Below, one piece after another: positions 10,283-17,649 of a DNA stretch of 64,000 bases (position 1 is the first letter of the stretch; the number at the start of each line of letters is the position of its first letter). Location of the stretch: assembly GCA_017795085.1 (NCBI GenBank), contig CP051246.1:2482514-2546513 (forward strand). The letters run 5' to 3'. The position numbers and the translations under genes were made by a program. The DNA comes from Salegentibacter sp. (GTDB taxonomy: Bacteria > Bacteroidota > Bacteroidia > Flavobacteriales > Flavobacteriaceae). The notes under the pieces are model-generated. The model did no database searches. It was not told the DNA's origin and worked only from the letters and a program-made list of their open reading frames with translations.

Positions 10283-10317
10283 ATAATACCTCAAAACATA
10301 ACATAAAGAAGAAAATT

Positions 10318-11433
10318 ATGAAATTAAATATAGCAGTTTTGGCCGGTGACGGGATTGGTCCGGAAATCACTAAACAATCGATAAAAGTTTTAAAAGCAGT
10401 AGCCGACCGTTTTGACCACGAATTTAATTTTGAAGAAGGCCTTGTGGGGGCAGCAGCTATAGATTTATTGGGCGCTCCACTACCTGATTCAAGTTTAGAC
10501 TTATGTAAAAAATCGGATGCCTTGTTGTTTGGCGCTATCGGTGACCCTAAATATGATAATAATCCAGATTCAAAAGTGCGTCCTGAACAAGGCCTTTTAC
10601 AACTCAGAAAAGGCTTAGGCCTTTTTGCTAATATTCGCCCGGTAAAGACTTACGATAAACTAATTGAACAATCTCCACTTAAATCTGATCGCATTACCGG
10701 TGCCGATTTAGTAATTTACCGGGAATTGACCGGCGGAATCTATTTTGGTGAAAAGCAAACCAGCGAAGATGGAAAAAGTGCCAGCGACCTTTGCAGCTAT
10801 TCTACCAACGAAATTGAACGTGTGGCACACCTGGCTTTTAAAAGTGCGCAACAACGTCGAAAGAAACTCACCCTGGTAGATAAAGCCAATGTTTTGGAAA
10901 CTTCAAGGCTATGGCGTAAAACTGTTACTGAAATTGCAAAAGAATATGAAGATGTAGAGCTGGATTTCCTTTTCGTAGACAATGCAGCGATGCAAATGAT
11001 TTTGAATCCTAAACAGTTTGATGTAATTCTTACCGAAAATATGTTTGGGGATATTATATCTGACGAAGCCAGCGTAATTGGCGGTAGTATCGGATTATTG
11101 GCTTCTGCTTCAGTAGGTGGTAAATGTGCGATGTTTGAGCCAATTCACGGTTCATATCCGCAAGCCACAGGTAAAGGAATTGCCAATCCTGTAGCGTCAA
11201 TTTTATCGGCAGCAATGTTGCTCGATCATTTTGAATTGACCGAAGAAGCCGATGCAGTTAGAAAAGCGGTGGAATTAAGTATAAAACTCAATGTTTGTAC
11301 CCAGGATATTAATCCCGACAATCATTACACCACCGAGAAAGTCGGTGATTTCCTTGAAGGACTCATTAGCGAAATTGATAACATCAATATCAACAATGAA
11401 AACCTGAACCTGGGACAAATGACAATAATTTAA
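10318..11433 (+). CDS. leuB: 3-isopropylmalate dehydrogenase
   Basis: LeuB oxidises and decarboxylates 3-isopropylmalate to 2-ketoisocaproate using NAD. It has 371 residues. Family motifs are GDGIGPEITKQSIKVL at the N-terminus, the substrate Arg cluster in VRPEQGLLQLRK, RELTGGIYFG, the metal-binding ENMFGDIISDEAS, and the NAD loop with PIHGSYPQATGKGIANP. It is the last gene of the leu operon and is followed by a strong hairpin terminator. Confidence 0.97.
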   Translation: MKLNIAVLAGDGIGPEITKQSIKVLKAVADRFDHEFNFEEGLVGAAAIDLLGAPLPDSSLDLCKKSDALLFGAIGDPKYDNNPDSKVRPEQGLLQLRKGLGLFANIRPVKTYDKLIEQSPLKSDRITGADLVIYRELTGGIYFGEKQTSEDGKSASDLCSYSTNEIERVAHLAFKSAQQRRKKLTLVDKANVLETSRLWRKTVTEIAKEYEDVELDFLFVDNAAMQMILNPKQFDVILTENMFGDIISDEASVIGGSIGLLASASVGGKCAMFEPIHGSYPQATGKGIANPVASILSAAMLLDHFELTEEADAVRKAVELSIKLNVCTQDINPDNHYTTEKVGDFLEGLISEIDNININNENLNLGQMTII

Positions 11434-11527
11434 AAACGAGTTGAATTTATTCAGCTTAGTATACCGAAGCCTGTTTTCAGGTTTCGAACTCTATGAATGA
11501 GTAATTTTTTTCTTCATTTATGTTTTG

Positions 11528-11566
11528 AACCCTTCGCATTAGTGTGGTTTTGCGGAGGGTTTTATT
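11528..11566 (+). terminator. Terminator of the leu operon
   Basis: AACCCTTCGC pairs with GCGGAGGGTT around a 14-base loop and is followed by TTTTATTT, about 95 bases after the leuB stop. Confidence 0.7.
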
Positions 11567-11581
11567 TATAATACACAAATG

Positions 11582-11607
11582 AAAAATCCCGGCAGGCCGG
11601 GATTTTA
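11582..11607 (-). terminator. Terminator of the arg cluster (possibly bidirectional)
   Basis: The palindrome AAATCCCGG-CAGGC-CCGGGATTT-like hairpin has an A-run on one side and T-rich sequence on the other. On the minus strand it is followed by TTTTT, 46 bases past the argH stop. It can also serve the leu operon from the other side. Confidence 0.7.
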
Positions 11608-11652
11608 TTAAATTTTAATACGAAACCTAAAACATCCTTGAAAACTTAAAAT

Positions 11653-12930
11653 TTAGATTTCGTCAACTTTCTTTTTAATTCCATCTAAACCAAGGTTATC
11701 TTTACTTCCTAAATGTGTATGTTTTTTTGAAGCCGATGGCTTATAACTGCCCTCCTGAACCTGTCCACCGATTTCCTGATAGGCTTCCCGAAATGATTTC
11801 CCTTCTATAACTAGATCATTAATACTGTCTACTGTAAACAGGTAACGATATTTTTCATCTTTAAGGTCAATTTCTTTTACTTCTATTTGGGCAATAGAAT
11901 GCGTAAAAATATCCAGGATTTCCTTGATTCCTTCCACAGCATACAAGCTGTTTTCTTTGATTAACTGATAATCGCGGTGGTAACCACTGGGTAGGTTATT
12001 GGTAATCAAAATCATTTCGTTGGCAATGGCCTGAAGTTTATTACATTTTCCACGAATCAATTCAAAAACATCAGGGTTCTTTTTATGTGGCATAATACTG
12101 GAACCGGTGGTAAGCTCGTCAGGAAAGCTGATAAACCCGAAATTCTGACTCATATACAAACAAATATCCATCGCAAATCGCGCAAGGGTATTGGCTACCG
12201 ACGATATATTAGCAGTAACGGTACGCTCGCATTTTCCACGACCCAATTGCGCGGCAACAACATTATATTTTAAAGTTGAAAAGCCTAATTCTTTAGTGGT
12301 AAACTCCCGGTCTATTGGGAATGAAGAACCATAGCCCGCGGCAGAACCAAGAGGATTTTGATCTACCACTTTTAAACCGGCTTCCAATTGGTATAAATCA
12401 TCAACCAACAATTCAGCATAAGCTGAAAACCACAAACCGAAACTCGAAGGCATAGCCACTTGTAAATGCGTATAACCCGGCAAAAGTTTTTCCTGATGCT
12501 CTTCGGCCAGGTTTAATAAAACATCGATTAAAGCTTTGGTTTTTCCTGAAGTTTCCTGTAGATTTTCTTTAAAATACAGCTGCATCGCCACTAAAACCTG
12601 ATCATTTCGGGAACGGGCAGTATGAATTTTTTTTCCGGTATCTCCAAGAGCTTTGGTAAGTTCAAACTCTATTTTGGAATGCACATCTTCAAAATCAGCT
12701 TCTATTACAAAACTTCCTTCTTTGAGTTGTTCCTGCATTTTTTCCAATTCGACTTCTATTCTAAAAACCTCATCAGCAATTAAAATCCCGATTTTTCCTA
12801 GCATTTTTGCGTGGGCTTTCGAAGCGATTAGATCGTATTTTGCAATATGCATATCGAGTTCCCGATCGTTCCCCACCGTAAAATTTTCAATTTGTTTATC
12901 TACCGTAATTCCTTTGTCCCAAAGTTTCAT
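11653..12930 (-). CDS. argH: Argininosuccinate lyase
   Basis: ArgH splits argininosuccinate into arginine and fumarate, the last step of the pathway. It has 425 residues, slightly shorter than the roughly 450-residue average. The fumarase/lyase superfamily signature GSSIMPHKKNPD is intact, as are HTARSRNDQV (substrate binding) and LPGYTHLQVAMP. It is the promoter-distal gene of the minus-strand arginine cluster, separated from the argE-like gene by a 159-base gap with two palindromic repeats. Confidence 0.96.
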   Translation of the reverse strand: MKLWDKGITVDKQIENFTVGNDRELDMHIAKYDLIASKAHAKMLGKIGILIADEVFRIEVELEKMQEQLKEGSFVIEADFEDVHSKIEFELTKALGDTGKKIHTARSRNDQVLVAMQLYFKENLQETSGKTKALIDVLLNLAEEHQEKLLPGYTHLQVAMPSSFGLWFSAYAELLVDDLYQLEAGLKVVDQNPLGSAAGYGSSFPIDREFTTKELGFSTLKYNVVAAQLGRGKCERTVTANISSVANTLARFAMDICLYMSQNFGFISFPDELTTGSSIMPHKKNPDVFELIRGKCNKLQAIANEMILITNNLPSGYHRDYQLIKENSLYAVEGIKEILDIFTHSIAQIEVKEIDLKDEKYRYLFTVDSINDLVIEGKSFREAYQEIGGQVQEGSYKPSASKKHTHLGSKDNLGLDGIKKKVDEI

Positions 12931-12973
12931 AGTTTTATATTTTCGGCCGAAACTTTCTGAAAATAGTCATAAA

Positions 12974-13000
12974 CGTCATCCTGAATTTATTTCAGGATCT
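12974..13000. repeat. Palindromic intergenic repeat (ATCCTGAA/TTCAGGAT family)
   Basis: ATCCTGAA-tttat-TTCAGGAT, preceded by CGTC. The same family occurs at 19654-19680 and 22016-22042, with a variant at 13028-13048, in this window always inside gaps of the arginine cluster. Confidence 0.7.
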
Positions 13001-13027
13001 AAATCGTTGATAATCCAAACATGTTAG

Positions 13028-13048
13028 AAGCTGAAACAAGTTCAGCTT
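13028..13048. repeat. Palindromic intergenic repeat, variant arm
   Basis: AAGCTGAA-ACAAG-TTCAGCTT followed by GACG. It shares the loop ACAAG and the GACG tail with the 19654 and 22016 copies but carries compensating changes in both arms, so the hairpin is preserved. Confidence 0.65.
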
Positions 13049-13089
13049 GACGAAAATATATCTTTTCAATTAGTTTCCTTTTTAGTTCA

Positions 13090-14160
13090 TTATCTTTTTA
13101 AAGCCTTTTCTAGCAATTTAATATACTTTTCAATCCCCTCTTCCACTTCCCGAACATAAATAAATTCATCCGCAGAATGTGAACGTGTAGAATCGCCGGG
13201 GCCGAGTTTTAACGATTTACATCTAAGTAAAGCCTGGTCAGACAAAGTTGGCGAACCATAAGTGCTCATTCCCAAATCGATTCCTGCTTTTACCAAGGGA
13301 TGATCCATTTCAATATTTGATGAATTTAACCGAAGGGAACGCGGTTTGATCTCGTCAACCGGGGCTTTTTCCTGTAAAATCTCGTTGATTTCTTCATTGG
13401 AATACGCATCAGTCACCCGAACATCAATCACCAAATCTACGTGGGCCGGAACCACATTATGCTGACTTCCGGCCTTCATTTGCGTTACCGTCAATTTTAC
13501 TTTTCCCAGCACATCAGATTCCTTAAGAAACTCAAAATTTTCAAACCATTTTAAAACTCCAGCGGTTTTATAAATTGCACTGTCATCGTTGGGATGGGCA
13601 GCGTGCGATGGTGTTCCTTTTATCTTTGCATCAAAAACAATTAATCCTTTTTCGGCCACCGCCAAGTCCATTAAAGTCGGTTCACCTACAATGGCCACAT
13701 CAATTTTTGGAATTTCAGGAATTAAAGCTGCAATTCCATTTTTGCCGTTGATTTCTTCTTCCGCAGTTCCGGCAAAAATGATATTATGATTTAAATTTTC
13801 CTGCTCATAAAGCCAGGTAAATGTTGCCAAAAGCGAAACCAGACAACCGCCGGCATCATTACTTCCAAGGCCAAAAAGTTTTCCATTTTCAACTTCCGCC
13901 TTAAAAGGATCGCGGGTATAGGCGGAATTTGGTTTTACCGTATCGTGGTGGGAATTGAGTAAAAGCGTTGGTTTTCCTTCTTCAAAGTGTTTATTTTTTG
14001 CCCAAACATTGTTCAAATAGCGTTGGTAAGGAATGTTTTTTTGCTGAAACCAGTTCTCCAATAATTCCGCGGTTTTATCTTCTTCTTTAGAAAAAGATTG
14101 CGTGCCGATCAGGTTCTTGAGTAATTCCAAGGCATCCTTTTGTAAATCCTCCAGCTTCAT
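13090..14160 (-). CDS. argE: M20-family deacylase: N-acyl-ornithine/citrulline deacylase (ArgE-like)
   Basis: This zinc amidohydrolase should remove the acyl (here probably succinyl) group late in arginine synthesis. It has 356 residues with the M20 metal-binding residues visible: NSHHDTV, GSNDAGG, the catalytic TAEEE, GEPT and the late HSADEF motif. In species that use acylornithine transcarbamylase the deacylase acts on acylcitrulline, not acylornithine. With an ArgF'-type enzyme in this cluster that is the expected substrate. Its ATG overlaps the argB stop by one base. DapE (succinyl-diaminopimelate) is the main alternative, but the position argues for arginine. Confidence 0.85.
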   Translation of the reverse strand: MKLEDLQKDALELLKNLIGTQSFSKEEDKTAELLENWFQQKNIPYQRYLNNVWAKNKHFEEGKPTLLLNSHHDTVKPNSAYTRDPFKAEVENGKLFGLGSNDAGGCLVSLLATFTWLYEQENLNHNIIFAGTAEEEINGKNGIAALIPEIPKIDVAIVGEPTLMDLAVAEKGLIVFDAKIKGTPSHAAHPNDDSAIYKTAGVLKWFENFEFLKESDVLGKVKLTVTQMKAGSQHNVVPAHVDLVIDVRVTDAYSNEEINEILQEKAPVDEIKPRSLRLNSSNIEMDHPLVKAGIDLGMSTYGSPTLSDQALLRCKSLKLGPGDSTRSHSADEFIYVREVEEGIEKYIKLLEKALKR

Positions 14161-14939
14161 TATAGCTTAATTTTTGTGAATTTTGAATCCTGTTTTAGGA
14201 GTCTAAAATCTCCTAAACAAATTTTAAAAACCCCTGTTTCAAGGGCTTCAAAACAATTTTGCAATTTGGGCAACATACCATCGCTTATCACTTTATCTTC
14301 TAAAAGTTGCTGATACTTTTGAGTATCGATTTCTGAAATTACCGAATTATCATCTTCAGCATCGGCTAAAACGCCTTGTTTTTCAAAACAAAAATACAAT
14401 TCGGTTTTATACTTCTCACTCATAGCTTTGGCAATCGCAGCAGCAATAGAATCGGCATTGGTGTTAAGAAGCTGACCTTCTTCAGTACAGGAAATTGCAC
14501 AAAAAACAGGAATAATTTCCTGTTTCAGCAAACTTGAAATAAAACCTGAATTCACTTTTTCGATATCGCCCACAAAACCATAATCAATTTCCTTAGCCGG
14601 ACGTTTTTTTGAAAGTATGCTAAAACCATCGGCTCCTGAAAGCCCAATGGAATTTTGCCCCAGTACCTGAAGTTTAGCCACGATGTTCTTACTAATCAAA
14701 CCGCCATACACCATTGTAATCACGTTGATTGAGTTTTTATCAGTAATACGACGGCCGTCGACCATTTTTGTTTCGTACCCGAGTTTTCCCGCGATATCAG
14801 TGGCCATTTTCCCGCCACCGTGCACCAAAATCTTCGGGCCTTCCAATTCGGAAAAATCTTTTAAAAACTCACTGAATTTCGCTTCATCTTCAATAAGCTT
14901 TCCTCCTATTTTTACGATTTTTAAACTTTCTCTTTCCAT
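14160..14939 (-). CDS. argB: Acetylglutamate (acylglutamate) kinase
   Basis: ArgB phosphorylates the gamma carboxyl of N-acylglutamate. Its 259 residues fit the amino acid kinase family. Visible motifs are VKIGGKLIED, the glycine-rich LVHGGGKMAT, the substrate-binding VDGRRITD and NTNADSIAAAIA near residue 165. It has no long N-terminal helix of the type linked to arginine feedback, but that reading is tentative. It is separated from the upstream argF' by IS110, which now stands between argB and the rest of the cluster's promoter side. Confidence 0.95.
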   Translation of the reverse strand: MERESLKIVKIGGKLIEDEAKFSEFLKDFSELEGPKILVHGGGKMATDIAGKLGYETKMVDGRRITDKNSINVITMVYGGLISKNIVAKLQVLGQNSIGLSGADGFSILSKKRPAKEIDYGFVGDIEKVNSGFISSLLKQEIIPVFCAISCTEEGQLLNTNADSIAAAIAKAMSEKYKTELYFCFEKQGVLADAEDDNSVISEIDTQKYQQLLEDKVISDGMLPKLQNCFEALETGVFKICLGDFRLLKQDSKFTKIKL

Positions 14940-14948
14940 AATTCACCT

Positions 14949-14995
14949 GTCAGTTAGCGCAGTCGAGAATGGATTTATAGCATCTCGACTGCGCT
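14949..14995. repeat. Palindromic intergenic repeat interrupted by IS110
   Basis: TAGCGCAGTCGAGA and TCTCGACTGCGCTA form 14-base perfect arms around a 14-base loop. The outer left-arm part GTCAGTT (14949-14955) finds its partner AACTGAC only at 16555-16561, on the far side of the IS110 element. This shows that the element split a longer palindrome at the CT of GCGCT. Confidence 0.85.
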
Positions 14996-15008
14996 ACCAA
15001 TGACGTCT

Positions 15009-16316
15009 TTATGTATATGACTTATTATCAATAATTTGCATATTAAGTTCTTTTGCCAATTTCTTTATGTTTTTCTCTTTTCTCTCTTTTAATTTTTGCT
15101 TGTAATTTTGTGCGTTTTGCTTTACATAATCCATACCTTCCATAAATAATTTCCAGTACAGGATTGCTAGTTTTCTTGCCATAGCTTTTATGGCGACTAT
15201 ACCTCCTTTCCTGCTTCGTATTCTTCTGCCAAATTCACCTAATGCAGAGTTCTTATTGTTGATTAAACCAAATGCAACATCCTTGAAGACTTGTCCGGCA
15301 TAATTTACTTTTCTCCTTTTTTTTGACTTCTTCTTTTTTCCTGAATGATTTTGTCCAGGTGCCAAGCCCAACCAAGATGTGAATTTTTTCTCTGTACTCC
15401 ATTTGCTTAAATCATAACCTATTTCTGCTGTTAATTTAAGCCAAGAATAGTCGGTCATGCCCTCTAAGACCGTTGGATCATATCCCTTATGTAAACCAAT
15501 TAGGTTAGCTCCCAAATTTTTAACCTTTGGCTTGTTGTGACGTATGGGTTTGCGTCTCTTTTCCAAGTCCTTATCATCCTTGTCATTTCCTGATTTCTTG
15601 AGTTGTTCCTCTATTTCTACATCACATAAGGCTATTTGTTGTTGATAAAATTGATAGGAATCATACGCTTGTCTTAGGGCAAACAAACCTGCTTCTGTAT
15701 AGTAGCCTTCAAGTGATTTTTCTACTTCATTTCGTTTGTTTTTCAATATCCTTTTGTCGCAAAGCGAAGTGAGTTTCTTTTTATCCCGCTCTCCTGATAA
15801 TATGGATTCTATGATTTTCATCCCGCTTGCACCGTGGATTTGGCTTATCACTTCCTTTAATCGTATGTTCATCTCTATCAATGCCTTTTGCATATGTTGT
15901 ATGTGCATTGAAGCGCTTCTTAAGTGGTCTTCCCTTATACGGTTGTAACTACGCAAATTTTTCATCTCTTCCTCTAAGGTAAAACAGCGGTTCAGTAAAC
16001 CATAACTATGCAATTGTTGTATCCATTGGCAATCTTTTACATCTGTTTTTCGTCCAGGAACTTGTTTTGTTTCCCGACCATCTACCAACCAAACATCAAA
16101 ACCAAAATTTTCCAATATCATATAAAGGATTACCCAGTAATTACCTGTGGCTTCCATGGCCACACTTTCAACCTTGTTCAATGCTAAGAAATTAGCACAT
16201 AAAGTAAAATCTTCCGTGAAGGTTTTAAAACTCTTTACAGTACCATCTTCAAGGGCCACAAAGATATCTTTGGCCCCAATATCAATCCCAGCTACATTGC
16301 TTTTTAACTTCTTCAT
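15009..16316 (-). CDS. IS110-family transposase (DEDD/serine recombinase)
   Basis: This 435-residue recombinase has both conserved halves. The RuvC-like N-terminal domain carries the DEDD set: Asp12 in GIDIGAKD, Glu55 in AMEATGNYW, Asp92 and Asp95 in KTDVKDCQW. A coiled-coil-like middle (about 180-250) leads to the C-terminal Tnp20 domain with LTAEIGYDLSKW and WLGLAPGQNHSGKKKKSKKR, where Ser325 is the expected nucleophile. All key residues are present and the frame is uninterrupted, so the enzyme should be active. It lies in the same orientation as the arg genes. An identical 3' part is found at the right end of the window. Confidence 0.95.
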   Translation of the reverse strand: MKKLKSNVAGIDIGAKDIFVALEDGTVKSFKTFTEDFTLCANFLALNKVESVAMEATGNYWVILYMILENFGFDVWLVDGRETKQVPGRKTDVKDCQWIQQLHSYGLLNRCFTLEEEMKNLRSYNRIREDHLRSASMHIQHMQKALIEMNIRLKEVISQIHGASGMKIIESILSGERDKKKLTSLCDKRILKNKRNEVEKSLEGYYTEAGLFALRQAYDSYQFYQQQIALCDVEIEEQLKKSGNDKDDKDLEKRRKPIRHNKPKVKNLGANLIGLHKGYDPTVLEGMTDYSWLKLTAEIGYDLSKWSTEKKFTSWLGLAPGQNHSGKKKKSKKRRKVNYAGQVFKDVAFGLINNKNSALGEFGRRIRSRKGGIVAIKAMARKLAILYWKLFMEGMDYVKQNAQNYKQKLKERKEKNIKKLAKELNMQIIDNKSYT

Positions 16317-16552
16317 CTCTTTAAAATTTAGAATTATACAAAATGATAATCCTTATACCTTTAAAGCTAAAGTAAAATGAAAAACTACCAAACGGGTTCG
16401 AAACACCAAAATTAAATCCGCTACTTTAAAGGGCCAAACTCAGAAACAGGTTGATAACACTATTGGGTGATCGGCTACGCTGTACAAGAAATATCAATGC
16501 AAAAATAAACGTCACTTTTGATTAAATAAAATTTGGAAAATTTTCGGAGGCT
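16317..16552 (-). ncRNA. Candidate bridge RNA region of the IS110 element
   Basis: This is the 236-base non-coding left end, upstream of the transposase and inside the element boundaries. IS110-group elements are known to encode a structured bridge RNA here that pairs with target and donor DNA. CCTTTAAAG (16359-16367) can pair with CTTTAAAGG (16424-16432), enclosing a loop that contains CTACCAA (16385-16391), the same seven bases as the element's other end. Elsewhere CGGCTACGCT (16472-16481) matches the target CGACTGCGCT at 8 of 10 bases, with two transitions. The exact RNA ends and the pairing strand of each guide were not determined. Confidence 0.45.
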
Positions 16553-16568
16553 CAAACTGACATACATT

Positions 16569-17543
16569 TTAAGCGTTTTTCCCAAGTTTGGTAACTTTCA
16601 CTTTTTCCTCCAGTATCTCCTTTAAAACCGCCTGCGCGGCATACGTACGATTTCCGGCTTGTTGGATTACCACTGAATTATCACTATCCAAAACCTCATC
16701 AGCAATAATCATATTGCGACGTACCGGCAAACAATGCATCACTTTAGCATTATTGGTGAGCTCAAGTTTTTCTTTAGACAAAGTCCAGCTTCGATCTTCA
16801 CTTAACTTCTGCCCATAGTTTTCATAGCTACTCCAATTCTTCATATAAACAAAATCGGCATCTTTCAACGCTTCATCCTGATCGTGAATTACCGGGACTG
16901 ATTTCCTGATCTCAGGATTCAAATCATAGCCTTTAGGATTGGCTATCACATAATCAACATCAAGGTTTTGCATCATCTCGGTAAACGAATTTGGAACACT
17001 CTGGGGCAAAGCTTTGGGATGCGGAGCCCAACTCAGCACTACTTTTGGCCGTTCTTTCTGTTTTAATTCTGAAATGGTAAGCGCATCGGTCAAAGCCTGA
17101 AGCGGATGGCCGGTCGCACTTTCCAAATTTACCACGGGAACCGAAGCATACTTTTTAAAACTATTTAATACGATTTCTGCCTCATCCTTTTCACGATCTT
17201 TTAAATCGGGAAATGCCCGAACGGCAATAATATCACAATATTGAGAAAGTACAGCAGCCGCTTCTTTGATGTGTTCGGCTTTATCGCTGTCCATTACCGC
17301 TCCATCTTCAAATTCAAGCTTCCAGCTATCGCTCCCGGCATTCATTACCATCACATCCATCCCCAGAAGTTTTCCGGCTTTTTCAGTGCTTAAACGGGTA
17401 CGCAAACTCGGATTAAAAAAGAGCATTCCCAGGGTTTTTCCCTTTCCAATTTCCAGAGTAGAATCTCCTTTTTTTAGTTCGGCTGCTTCCGTAATTAAAG
17501 CCTGTAAATCTGTTATGTCTGATAAATTGATGTAATTTTTCAT
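16569..17543 (-). CDS. argF': N-acylornithine carbamoyltransferase, N-succinylornithine type (ArgF')
   Basis: It carbamoylates an N-acylated ornithine, a variant arginine pathway known from Bacteroides (succinyl) and Xanthomonas (acetyl). The 324 residues have the altered carbamoyl-phosphate motif FFNPSLRTR (ordinary OTCase has STRTR), SWAPHPKALPQSVPNS and MHCLPVRRN. It resembles the Bacteroides fragilis succinylornithine enzyme strongly from memory. At the known acyl-specificity position (Pro90 in B. fragilis, Glu92 in Xanthomonas) it has Ala89, in DSDKAEHIKEA. Loss of the Glu fits succinyl rather than acetyl substrates, but neither textbook residue is present. It is followed by the IS110 element and preceded by argD with a palindrome-rich gap. 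Confidence 0.9.
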   Translation of the reverse strand: MKNYINLSDITDLQALITEAAELKKGDSTLEIGKGKTLGMLFFNPSLRTRLSTEKAGKLLGMDVMVMNAGSDSWKLEFEDGAVMDSDKAEHIKEAAAVLSQYCDIIAVRAFPDLKDREKDEAEIVLNSFKKYASVPVVNLESATGHPLQALTDALTISELKQKERPKVVLSWAPHPKALPQSVPNSFTEMMQNLDVDYVIANPKGYDLNPEIRKSVPVIHDQDEALKDADFVYMKNWSSYENYGQKLSEDRSWTLSKEKLELTNNAKVMHCLPVRRNMIIADEVLDSDNSVVIQQAGNRTYAAQAVLKEILEEKVKVTKLGKNA

Positions 17544-17565
17544 AAATTTTGTTTCTTCAGATCTC

Positions 17566-17640
17566 GCAGGTTATAGAAACCTGCAAGACCTTGTAGGTTT
17601 TTATTTTCCTCATATCTACAAGGTTTTTAAAACCTTGCAG
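17566..17640. repeat. Cluster of three palindromes between argF' and argD
   Basis: GCAGGTT-atag-AAACCTGC, then CCTTGTAG/CTACAAGG around a 19-base loop, then CAAGGTTTTT-AAAACCTTG follow one another. They resemble the perfect palindrome at 19603-19634 in using the AGGTTT/AAACCT core. Confidence 0.65.
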
Positions 17641-17649
17641 AAATATTTT

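Larger units (their letters stand above)
14994..16552 (-). mobile_element. IS110-family insertion sequence, complete copy
   Basis: The left (transposase 3') boundary is set by comparison with the second copy at 63704: identity begins exactly at CTACCAATGACG, while the bases before differ (GCG versus TTA). The other boundary is placed at the CT at 16551-16552, because joining GCGCT to CAAACTGAC restores the host palindrome. This gives about 1,557 bases plus one CT. Only about 14 bases follow the transposase stop, whereas 236 non-coding bases precede its start. That asymmetry is the IS110-group arrangement (bridge-RNA region upstream), not the IS1111 arrangement. No terminal inverted repeats or long target duplication are seen, as expected for the family. 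Confidence 0.85.

Noticed and set aside
13090..14160. The M20 gene as dapE (lysine pathway)
   Set aside because: One-base overlap with argB and its place between argB and argH make an arginine deacylase more likely.
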